From positions 1 through 64,000 of the forward strand of contig PERI01000004.1 of the NCBI GenBank assembly GCA_002928515.1: a stretch of 64,000 bases of DNA, read 5' to 3'. The notes beneath the pieces are model-generated. The model was not told the origin of the DNA, made no database searches, and worked only from the letters and a program-made list of their open reading frames with translations. The translations under genes and the position numbers were made by a program. This document shows positions 55,601 through 63,208 of the stretch, piece by piece (within the stretch, counting starts at the first letter, position 1; each line of letters begins with the position of its first letter). Source of the stretch: Hyphomicrobium sp. (lineage in GTDB: Bacteria; Pseudomonadota; Alphaproteobacteria; Rhizobiales; Hyphomicrobiaceae).

Positions 55601-57054
55601 GAGACGGACACATAACCCATCATGCCGCTCTCTTGATGTTCAAGGATGTGGCAATGGAACATCCAGTTTCCAGGGTTGTCGGCAACAATTGCGACTTCGA
55701 GCCGTTCTTTGGGCCGCAGCAAAACAGTGTCGGCACGATGCGGCGGAGCTGTCCGCAAACTTGATCCCATGACTTCGAAAGTGTGACCATGAATGTGGAT
55801 TGGATGCGAATGGGGCGTTTGATTGTGAAGTTCAAAAATATAGCTTTTGCCGAGCTGCAAAGCTGCAAGCGCTGGTCCTGAATCGCTGTGGTCGGTGCTT
55901 GCCCAGGATTGTTTGTTAATCGCCCACAAGGATTTTTTTGACAGGCATAGTTTTCCGATTGGGATATTTCCCATCAATGCGCCGAGATCAGCCATCGCTT
56001 GTCCGGTTGCCGTTGATGAGAACGCGAACGGTATTCGCTCAGCATTGGAGCGATCGGCGATTTTGTAAGGCATACGCATTAAGGGAGCCGGTGTGAAAGC
56101 GTCTTCTCGCATCGATGTCTCGTTACTGGTGAATTCTGCCAATACGATGGGCTCTGGTGAAAAATAATCCATGAGTCTTGCTGTGCTGCCGGATTTCGGC
56201 GAACGCATGAGGATGTCGATACGGGATGCTGGTCCCATGCGCCATGTGCCGAGCGGGATGGGATCACAGCCGTTGCCGTCCACCGCGATGATGGCGGCGT
56301 CGGCTCCTTCGATGCCGATTTCAGAAATTCGGGAGGGATCGACGTTCAAAAAGCGCACGCGCACATTTGCCGAACCAGGCACTTGATAGACCGGCTTTGT
56401 TACACCGTTGATCGCGCGCACCGTGCCATAGGAGCCAGCTTTGGCTGCGGCTTCGAGTGATGTGAAGGAAAGAAACTGATTGTTGGGATCGAGCCGCCAA
56501 TCCTTCATCATCAAAACGAGATCGGTATCTGAAGGTTCTGTTTCGTCACCTTCCACGATCATGGCGCCGAACAATCCGCGGCCAAAATGTTCAACCGAAT
56601 TGCAGTGTGTGTGAAAAAAGAAGGTGCCGGTTTCTGGAGGGGTGAAGCTGTATGCGCCGACTTCGCCCGGTTTGATCGGAGCTTGCGTCAGATAAGGAAC
56701 GCCGTCCTCGCGATTGGGAATGCGCAAGCCGTGCCAGTGGATGGTGACATCTTCGCCAGGGCGCGTGAGTGCGTTGCGGACTGCCGCCTTGAAGGGTTGT
56801 CCGTGCTTGAGGCGAACGATAGGAAAAGCTTGTCCGGGTGCGAAGGTCCACAGCGGCAATGACTGGCCGCCAAAGCACGGCAACGATGTCATGCGTTCAG
56901 CGATTTCGAAAGTGTACTGACCGCTCGACGCATCGGGCGCGATCACCGCCGTGGCAGCATCGAAGCTTGGGGGTGCGTTGGCCAATGCCCAGCGCGTGCC
57001 CGTTGCGCCGACAAGAGCGGCGGTTGAAAACAGCATGGCGCGTCGGTTTATCAT
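55597..57054 (-). CDS. Multicopper oxidase, Tat-exported
   Basis: A three-cupredoxin-domain multicopper oxidase of 485 residues. All copper-ligand motifs are seen: HWHG (about 106-109), HTH (in FFFHTHCNS), HPIHIHGH and the C-terminal HCHILEHQESGMM with the type-1 Cys, His and axial Met. The N-terminus MINRRAMLF is Tat-like. The frame opens with GTG at 57072, but ATG 57054 gives the cleaner leader. Family members include ferroxidases and cuprous oxidases. Lying between imelysin and di-heme genes, ferroxidase activity is the most natural guess (inference). Confidence 0.9.
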   Translation of the reverse strand: MINRRAMLFSTAALVGATGTRWALANAPPSFDAATAVIAPDASSGQYTFEIAERMTSLPCFGGQSLPLWTFAPGQAFPIVRLKHGQPFKAAVRNALTRPGEDVTIHWHGLRIPNREDGVPYLTQAPIKPGEVGAYSFTPPETGTFFFHTHCNSVEHFGRGLFGAMIVEGDETEPSDTDLVLMMKDWRLDPNNQFLSFTSLEAAAKAGSYGTVRAINGVTKPVYQVPGSANVRVRFLNVDPSRISEIGIEGADAAIIAVDGNGCDPIPLGTWRMGPASRIDILMRSPKSGSTARLMDYFSPEPIVLAEFTSNETSMREDAFTPAPLMRMPYKIADRSNAERIPFAFSSTATGQAMADLGALMGNIPIGKLCLSKKSLWAINKQSWASTDHSDSGPALAALQLGKSYIFELHNQTPHSHPIHIHGHTFEVMGSSLRTAPPHRADTVLLRPKERLEVAIVADNPGNWMFHCHILEHQESGMMGYVSVS

Positions 57055-57132
57055 TGCGTGCGAGCCTATCACGCCTTGATTGCAACGCGACAGAGCTTGA
57101 TGTCTCCGTCGCGTACCAAATGCGATATGGTT

Positions 57133-58419
57133 TTATTCGGCAGCGCCGACAGCCGATGGATTATCGAGGCTATCAGAGCCTTCAATTTTGATCTGGAGTT
57201 TGAGTGCTGCTACGACGCCTTCGATCGCGCGCGCTTGCGCGACGAGCGCATCGACCGCATCGAGGATCATCTTGTTGCCAGCGTCATTTCCTGCGGCCAA
57301 CATCTGATCGTAGGCCATGTCGCCTGAGTCGGCTTTGTCCTTGATAGCCTTTAGCTTGGCCAATGCTGTCGCCATCGCGTCATCGACGCGCTTGGCAGCT
57401 TCAGGATTTTTTGCCCGTGCGAGTTCTGCAACGCTTGCGCCTTTCACAGGGGTTGCACCTTCATAGTTGCCATTCCATATCGAGATCATTCCGACTTGGT
57501 CGTAGTAATGGCTGTTGTGCGTGTTGTCGGAAAAGCAATCGTGTTCTTCTTCCGGATCGTGCAACAGCACGCCAAGCTTCATGCGCTCGCCTGCAAGTTC
57601 GCCATATGATAACGAGCCCAGCCCCGTCAGGATGACTTGTAGCTGCTGGTTGTCGTTTTGATCGGTTATCGCTTTGCGCGCTGGCCCGCCAACCTTCCAG
57701 GTTTCGACCATGGTTGTGAGGTCGTCGATCAGAAGTTGCGATGCGCTTTTGAGATAAGCGCGTCGGCGTTCGCAATTTCCGCCTGTGCAGGCTTTTACAT
57801 CATAATCCGTTGCTGGGCGGTTTCCGGCACCCGCATTGGTGCCGTTGAGATCTTGGCCCCAGAGTAGAAATTCGATGGCGTGATAGCCGGTGCCAACATT
57901 GGCTTCGACATCGAGGGCGCTGTTCAAACTCGCGATGACATCTTTGTCGATTGTCTTTGCATCGAGTTTATTGGCACCGAGCTGTAGTGACGGGTTGGCG
58001 ATGATATTGGCCGCATAGAGTGGGTTTTCGTCTTTCTTCTCGCCATAAGATGCGGTGTCGACATAGTCGATCAGGCCTTCGTCGAGGGGCCAGGCGTTGA
58101 CGTTGCCTTCCCAATCGTCGACGATTTTGTTGCCGAAACGAAATCCTTCCGTCTGCATGTACGGATCGCGGGATGCTTTCCAAGCTGCACGGGCAGCCTT
58201 GAGTGTGTCCGCTGACGGCGCAGCAATAAAGCTATCAATAGCCTTATCGAGGTCTCGTGCTTTCGCTAACGCGTCACCGTATTTCGCAGCGGCCAAATCA
58301 CCGTAAGTCTTGATGATATCCTTGACCGCTGGCTCGGCCGAAGCCAATGGGGCAAAGCTTGCGATAGCTACGATGAAGATCGCGCCTCTTATGCGTGACC
58401 CGAAGGCACTTGCCGTCAT
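57133..58419 (-). CDS. Imelysin family protein, first copy (HxxE type)
   Basis: The 428-residue periplasmic protein has a signal peptide ending near ASAEP and the classic motif GYHAIEFLLWGQD, with His180 and Glu183 as likely metal ligands. Conserved WPLDEGLIDYVD, CERRRAYLKSASQLLIDDL and HDCFSDNTHNSHYYD are those of IrpA/ICMP-type imelysins (M75). GGAG lies eight bases before ATG 58419. It is the first gene of the iron operon and is followed 78 bp later by the multicopper oxidase gene. Confidence 0.92.
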   Translation of the reverse strand: MTASAFGSRIRGAIFIVAIASFAPLASAEPAVKDIIKTYGDLAAAKYGDALAKARDLDKAIDSFIAAPSADTLKAARAAWKASRDPYMQTEGFRFGNKIVDDWEGNVNAWPLDEGLIDYVDTASYGEKKDENPLYAANIIANPSLQLGANKLDAKTIDKDVIASLNSALDVEANVGTGYHAIEFLLWGQDLNGTNAGAGNRPATDYDVKACTGGNCERRRAYLKSASQLLIDDLTTMVETWKVGGPARKAITDQNDNQQLQVILTGLGSLSYGELAGERMKLGVLLHDPEEEHDCFSDNTHNSHYYDQVGMISIWNGNYEGATPVKGASVAELARAKNPEAAKRVDDAMATALAKLKAIKDKADSGDMAYDQMLAAGNDAGNKMILDAVDALVAQARAIEGVVAALKLQIKIEGSDSLDNPSAVGAAE

Positions 58420-58540
58420 GATTTCGTCTCCATTTTCGCTGTGGTCGTGTAATTTTTGGCTGCTGTTTTGTAGCAGTACAAGTCTTTGCGCTAGCCATCG
58501 CATCAACCACGGGTGGTCCATGACTTGTCCTCAGGCTATT

Positions 58541-58583
58541 ATTTACTAGGTCCGTATAGAATTTGATTGTTAACACATGTCAA
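58541..58583 (-). promoter_or_regulatory. Candidate promoter with overlapping operator-like palindrome for the imelysin operon
   Basis: On the minus strand, a consensus -35 TTGACA (58583-58578) is 17 bases from a weak -10-like TCTATA (58560-58555). An imperfect palindrome (58541-58562, ends ATT/AAT, centre GGTCC) overlaps the -10, as operators of Rrf2-family regulators often do. The -35 is clear; the -10 and the operator are tentative. Confidence 0.4.
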
Positions 58584-58722
58584 GCCACGCCTCATGGGCG
58601 TTTTTCAGGCCTCCCCTAGTTCGCAAGCGCGACGCTCTTGCCACTCCGGCCCGAACTGTGAAACAAGCAGGTCTAGCCGGTCTTGTTAGCTGACCGTCGT
58701 GATCGTGGCCGGGTTGGCATAC

Positions 58723-59223
58723 ATGAGACTGACAAAACAAACGGGACACGCGATCCGCATTTTGATCGATTGCGCGCATGCGAGCGGAAATTTGGTGAAA
58801 GTTGCGGATATTTCCGAGCGACTGGGCATTACCAAGCAGAATGTGTTCAAGATCGTCCACATTCTGTCACGCACGGGTTTTGTTGCTGCGGTTCGTGGAC
58901 CAGCAGGCGGTGTCAGACTGGCCAAGTCGCCGGAAAAAATTCGCGTCGGCGATGTCGTGCGCGCGATCGAAGTGACGCGTGTGCAAGTTGATGGCGCAGA
59001 AGACTTAGATGCGCAGTCGGATGATCGCCAGGGCTTGAACTCGGTTTTCGACAACGCGCTGACCGCTTTCATCTCTGTCCTTGACCAACATACACTTGCA
59101 GACCTCGCTGCGGCAGAGCCGGCTTCCTTGAGGGCGCCTGCAGCGCGTAAGCGTTCTGCCACCAAGCGTGGTGCGCAGGAGCCCGCGAGAAAACCAAAGT
59201 CATCGTCGGCTCGTCGGGCTTGA
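58723..59223 (+). CDS. Rrf2 family regulator (RirA-like) lacking the Fe-S cluster cysteines
   Basis: The 166-residue winged-helix regulator has a standard Rrf2 N-terminus (MRLTKQTGHAIRILIDC). The recognition region (ITKQNVFKIVHILSRTGFVAAVRGPAGGVRLAKSPEKI) and DVVRAIEV are also standard. Cluster cysteines of RirA/IscR/NsrR would lie in the next segment, but VDGAEDLDAQSDDRQGLNS contains none; the only Cys is residue 17. A Lys/Arg/Ala-rich C-terminal tail of about 35 residues is added. An upstream in-frame start at 58699 is less likely. It is divergent from the imelysin operon, its natural target (inference). Confidence 0.88.
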   Translation: MRLTKQTGHAIRILIDCAHASGNLVKVADISERLGITKQNVFKIVHILSRTGFVAAVRGPAGGVRLAKSPEKIRVGDVVRAIEVTRVQVDGAEDLDAQSDDRQGLNSVFDNALTAFISVLDQHTLADLAAAEPASLRAPAARKRSATKRGAQEPARKPKSSSARRA

Positions 59224-59252
59224 CCCGTGCACGTCGTCCGCGAGAGCGTTGA

Positions 59253-60560
59253 ATGATGGCCCCTGACGATCCACCAGAACCCTTTATTCCCGACATTCGC
59301 GATTTTTATCGCCGTCAAAGTGTTCTTGTTTTACTCACATTGTTTCTTGCTTCCACACTGGGTCTATCCTTCTTTGGATACATCGACCCATTGACTTCGC
59401 TCTTCGTGGCAACTGTTGCATCGCTCATTGCGCTTATGCTCGCGTCTCTTCGCTCGACACAAGAGAGCGAAACATCCACAGACTTGTCATTTCCGGCGCG
59501 TAAGACTGTTCGAGTGAATATCATGTCATCTGCACAACTCGTTGCTGCCATGCCCGATCCGGCGCTATTGCTCGATAGCTCGGTGACCATCCAGCACCAC
59601 AACACGGCTGCGGAAAGTCTGTTCGGCAAATCGCTCGACGGACGCGCGCTTGAGCACGTCAGTCGTGATCCAGAACTCATTACGGCTGTCGAAGATGCTT
59701 TGACTCACGGAGAACGACGCATTGCGCGCATCGCTTGGCGCGGAGATGTCGAGCGCCACCTTATGGCGACGATCGCACCATTAGGCGCGAAATCGGGACG
59801 CGCTGCCGATCAAGTCTTGATTACGATCCGCGATTTATCAGAGCAGCATCGCGTGCTTGAAATGCGCTCGGACTTTATCGCCAACGCCAGCCATGAATTG
59901 CGAACGCCGCTCGCCTCCGTGCGCGGCTTCATCGAAACACTTCAAGGGCCAGCGCGCTATGACGAGACAGCACGCGAACGTTTCCTCGGTATCATGGCCG
60001 CACAAGCCGAGCGCATGACACGGCTGATCGACGATCTGCTCTTGCTCAGCCGCGTCGAAGAAAAAGCTTACTTGGCTCCCACGGGCAAAGTGGACTTGGA
60101 CGATGTGCTTGCCGATGTTGTCCGCACACTTCTGCCGATCGCAGATGAGCGCAAGATTTCTATCACTCCGCCGCGCGCAAACCGATCGACGCTGGTGGTT
60201 GGCGAGCGCGATGAGCTATTTCAAGTTTTCCAGAATTTGATTGAAAATGCTGTGAAGTACGGACGCGATGGTGGCTCCGTGACGGTCACGCGCACCCAGC
60301 CCGCCCCGCCGCCGGGACAGCCATCGCGTGTCACAATCACGATTACAGATGACGGTCCTGGGATCGCACCCGAGCATCTGCCGCGCCTTACAGAGCGCTT
60401 TTATCGCGTGAACGCCGATCAGAGCCGCAAAATCGGCGGGACTGGCTTAGGACTGGCGATCGTTAAGCATGTGCTCAATCGGCATAAAGGCGAGTTGCAG
60501 ATCGAGTCCCAGGTGGGCTTTGGCACCACGGTGCGTGTCACTTTGCCTGCGACAATCTGA
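59253..60560 (+). CDS. phoR: Phosphate-regulon sensor histidine kinase (PhoR-like)
   Basis: An inner-membrane kinase of 435 residues: two N-terminal helices (about 24-44 and 48-66), a PAS-like domain (about 95-200), the H box NASHELRTPLASVRG with His214, N box NLIENAVKYG and G boxes DDGPGIAPEH and GGTGLGLAIVKH. Identity as PhoR rests on domain layout and on the pstSCA genes downstream. The phoB partner is not in the window and in relatives lies after phoU. Two consecutive ATGs (59253, 59256) are equally possible starts. Confidence 0.9.
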   Translation: MMAPDDPPEPFIPDIRDFYRRQSVLVLLTLFLASTLGLSFFGYIDPLTSLFVATVASLIALMLASLRSTQESETSTDLSFPARKTVRVNIMSSAQLVAAMPDPALLLDSSVTIQHHNTAAESLFGKSLDGRALEHVSRDPELITAVEDALTHGERRIARIAWRGDVERHLMATIAPLGAKSGRAADQVLITIRDLSEQHRVLEMRSDFIANASHELRTPLASVRGFIETLQGPARYDETARERFLGIMAAQAERMTRLIDDLLLLSRVEEKAYLAPTGKVDLDDVLADVVRTLLPIADERKISITPPRANRSTLVVGERDELFQVFQNLIENAVKYGRDGGSVTVTRTQPAPPPGQPSRVTITITDDGPGIAPEHLPRLTERFYRVNADQSRKIGGTGLGLAIVKHVLNRHKGELQIESQVGFGTTVRVTLPATI

Positions 60561-60570
60561 TTTTATATAA

Positions 60571-60588
60571 CTATAACATTGCTTTAAC
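60571..60588 (+). promoter_or_regulatory. Possible degenerate Pho box upstream of pstS
   Basis: CTATAAC and CTTTAAC are direct repeats spaced exactly 11 bp apart (60571-60577, 60582-60588), about 110 bp before the pstS start. The Pho box consensus is two CTGTCAT-type 7-mers with 11-bp spacing; these match it at four or five of seven positions each. Position and spacing fit, but the match is weak. Confidence 0.25.
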
Positions 60589-60700
60589 TAGTCACAAATG
60601 CATAGCACCAAGGGGCTAGAACGCAGGGGCGCTGAGGCGCCGGGCTCTGAGCTATGGGTTATTGTCCGCCAGAGCCGAAACCGAACGATGGAGACGTTTC

Positions 60701-61753
60701 GTGTCAATTCTTAAGCAGGCCAGTACAGCAGCCCTCGTTGCTGCCTCTGTCATCGCATTCTCGGGCGCCGCAGTTGCCCGCGATCAGATCCGCATTGTTG
60801 GATCTTCGACTGTCTATCCTTTCACGACCGCAGTTGCCGAACAGTTCGGTAAAGCCGGCGGTAAGACCCCGATCGTTGAATCGACCGGTACCGGCGGTGG
60901 CATGAAGATTTTCTGTGAAGGCGTTGGCGTCGATAAAGCTGACGCAACCAACGCTTCGCGCCGCATGAAGAAGTCGGAATACGAAATGTGCGCCAAGAAC
61001 GGCGTGACCGACATCGTCGAACTCAAAGTTGGCATCGACGGTTTGACGGTTGCTCGCTTGAAGGGCGCTGAGCCAATCAAGATGAGCCGCAAGCAGATCT
61101 TCCAAGCTCTCGCCGAGCAAGTTCCTGATAAGGATGGCAAGTTGATTGCTAACCCTTACAAGATGTGGTCGGAAATCGACGCTTCGCTTCCAGCCGTGAA
61201 GATCGAAGTTCTCGGCCCGCCGCCAACCTCGGGTACGCGCGACAGCTTCCATGAACTGTTCATGGAAAAGGGTGCTGAAGGTTTCGATACTTTGAAGGCC
61301 CTCAAGGATAGCGACGCTAAGGCTTTCGAAAAGGTATGGAAGTCGATCCGTAAGGATGGCGCTTTCGTCGAAGCTGGCGAGAACGACAACGTGATCGTGC
61401 AGAAGCTTGAAGGCAACAAAGATGCATTCGGCATCTTCGGTTACTCGTTCCTTGAAGAAAACACCGCGAAGCTCGAAGGCGTTCAAGTAGAGGGCGTTGA
61501 GCCAAACTACGACAACATCTCGTCGGGTAAGTATAAGGGCGCTCGCGAACTTTATGTTTACGTGAAGAAGCAGCACGTTGGCGTGATCCCAGGCCTCGAC
61601 AAGTTCGTTGCCGAATACGTGTCTGAGAAGGCACTTGGCGAAGACGGTTACTTGTCGAAGAAGGGCCTTGTCTCGCTTCCTAAGGAAGCCACTGACAAAA
61701 TGCGCGATGGCGCAATTGCTATGGCCGTCCTCAAGGGCGACGAGTTGAAGTAA
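60701..61753 (+). CDS. pstS: Phosphate ABC transporter substrate-binding protein PstS
   Basis: A periplasmic phosphate-binding protein of 350 residues. The signal peptide ends near AAVARDQ, followed at once by IRIVGSSTVYPFTTAVAEQF, the phosphate-binding N-terminal strand. ESTGTGGGMKIFCEG and GPPPTSGTRDSFHELF carry further phosphate contacts. GTG 60701, with GGAG seven bases upstream, is chosen over the upstream in-frame start at 60662. The gene uses GAA for Glu and AAG for Lys much more uniformly than its neighbours, as expected for a highly expressed protein. A terminator follows the stop. Confidence 0.94.
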   Translation: MSILKQASTAALVAASVIAFSGAAVARDQIRIVGSSTVYPFTTAVAEQFGKAGGKTPIVESTGTGGGMKIFCEGVGVDKADATNASRRMKKSEYEMCAKNGVTDIVELKVGIDGLTVARLKGAEPIKMSRKQIFQALAEQVPDKDGKLIANPYKMWSEIDASLPAVKIEVLGPPPTSGTRDSFHELFMEKGAEGFDTLKALKDSDAKAFEKVWKSIRKDGAFVEAGENDNVIVQKLEGNKDAFGIFGYSFLEENTAKLEGVQVEGVEPNYDNISSGKYKGARELYVYVKKQHVGVIPGLDKFVAEYVSEKALGEDGYLSKKGLVSLPKEATDKMRDGAIAMAVLKGDELK

Positions 61754-61767
61754 TTCACTACCACTCT

Positions 61768-61801
61768 GGCAGCCGCGATTGGTTCGCGGCTGCCGTCTTT
61801 T
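61768..61801 (+). terminator. Intra-operon terminator/attenuator between pstS and pstC
   Basis: A perfect 10-bp GC-rich stem GGCAGCCGCG/CGCGGCTGCC (61768-61777 with 61785-61794) has a 7-nt loop and is followed by GTCTTTT. It lies 14 bp after the pstS stop and 19 bp before pstC, so most transcripts should end after pstS. Confidence 0.85.
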
Positions 61802-61819
61802 CCGAGTTGTGAGACCCGC

Positions 61820-63208
61820 ATGACCGTCGTCTATTTCTCGGCCTTAGCCCTGCTCACGGTTACGGCTTACTTCTTGGCTTCAAGTCATTCAGCGGCGGTC
61901 AGTGCTCGCGGACAACGGCTTCATTCATTACCTGCCTATCATGGTCTGTTAGCGGTCTCGCTTGTGATCGCTCCCATGTTGATTTTATGGGTGATCGGCA
62001 CCCCTCTCATCAGCAATCTTGCGCTCTCGAATGCGCTCAATCTGTTTCCAACAGACGTGCAGACTGACAGCCTGAAGTCTGGCACTGCGCTGCGTGATGT
62101 TCAAAGCTTTGCAGCCGGGCAGCGTTCCGGTGAGGCAAGTGACGTTTTACGCTCAGCCGCGGACACGTATTCGACTTGGATGACGACTGGTACGTATGCG
62201 CTCTTAGCAGCAGGAATAGCGGCGGCGTTGCTCGGTATTGGCACTTCCCTGCGTTTGGTTTCACCAACATTTCGCGCGCGCACTCATTTTGAACGCTTCG
62301 TTCGGATTATTTTGATTGCGTGCGCTGGCGTTGCCGTTCTGACGACCATCGGCATTGTCGCATCGGTTTTAACTGAGACATTGCGCTTTTTCTTCGATCC
62401 CAACATCAAAGGCCGTCCCGGCGTTTTGGACTTTTTGTTTGGAACCGAATGGAACCCGCAACAGGCTATGCGCGCCGACCAAGGCGACATCAAATCCGCC
62501 TACGGCTTCTTGCCGCTGCTGACAGGCACATTGCTGATTACGTTTATTGCGATGTGTTTGGCGGGTCCGCTGGGTTTGCTGTCCGCCATCTACTTAGCAG
62601 AATATGCGACCCCTCAAATCCGCCGCTACGCGAAGCCGGTTCTTGAGATTTTGGCTGGTATCCCGACTGTCGTGCTCGGGTTCTTTGCCGCTTTGACCGT
62701 TGCGCCGATGATCCGCGGCTATGGCGAGGCGATCGGTCTCGATGTCGCCAGCGAGTCTGCGCTGGCCGCCGGTCTTGTTATGGGCATGATGATTATTCCA
62801 TTCATATCGTCATTGTCGGACGATGTGATCAACGCTGTTCCGCAATCTCTGCGCGATGGTGCTTATGCGCTTGGCGCGACGAAATCCGAAGCGATTAAGC
62901 AGGTTGTACTTCCGGCAGCACTTCCTGGCGTCGTATCGGCATTCATGTTGGCCATCAGTCGAGCTATTGGCGAAACGATGATCGTGGTGATGGCGGCTGG
63001 CCTTGCGGCGAAACTCACGCTCAATCCGCTCGATGCCGTCACGACGATCACGGTGCAGATCAAGACAATTTTGGTCGGCGACCAAGAGTTCGATAGCGCG
63101 AAGACCCTCGCGGCATTTGCCCTTGGCTTCGTGCTGTTCTTCGTCACTCTCGTTTTGAACATCATCGCGCTGCGGATCGTTCGCAAGTATCGGGAACAAT
63201 ATGACTGA
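61820..63208 (+). CDS. pstC: Phosphate ABC transporter permease PstC
   Basis: An inner-membrane permease of 462 residues, longer than E. coli PstC. An N-terminal extension with two extra helices and a periplasmic segment (about residues 30-140) precedes the permease core. The core has the PstC hallmark FLFGTEWNPQ, AGIPTVVLGFFA and the EAA-type ALGATKSEAIKQVVLPAALPG, followed by ISRAIGETMIVVMAAG. The pstA start lies inside its last 8 bp. Confidence 0.94.
   Translation: MTVVYFSALALLTVTAYFLASSHSAAVSARGQRLHSLPAYHGLLAVSLVIAPMLILWVIGTPLISNLALSNALNLFPTDVQTDSLKSGTALRDVQSFAAGQRSGEASDVLRSAADTYSTWMTTGTYALLAAGIAAALLGIGTSLRLVSPTFRARTHFERFVRIILIACAGVAVLTTIGIVASVLTETLRFFFDPNIKGRPGVLDFLFGTEWNPQQAMRADQGDIKSAYGFLPLLTGTLLITFIAMCLAGPLGLLSAIYLAEYATPQIRRYAKPVLEILAGIPTVVLGFFAALTVAPMIRGYGEAIGLDVASESALAAGLVMGMMIIPFISSLSDDVINAVPQSLRDGAYALGATKSEAIKQVVLPAALPGVVSAFMLAISRAIGETMIVVMAAGLAAKLTLNPLDAVTTITVQIKTILVGDQEFDSAKTLAAFALGFVLFFVTLVLNIIALRIVRKYREQYD

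Noticed and set aside
60704..61576. A 290-codon minus-strand ORF opposite pstS
   Set aside because: It arises from the biased codon use of pstS; the pstS product is complete and canonical.
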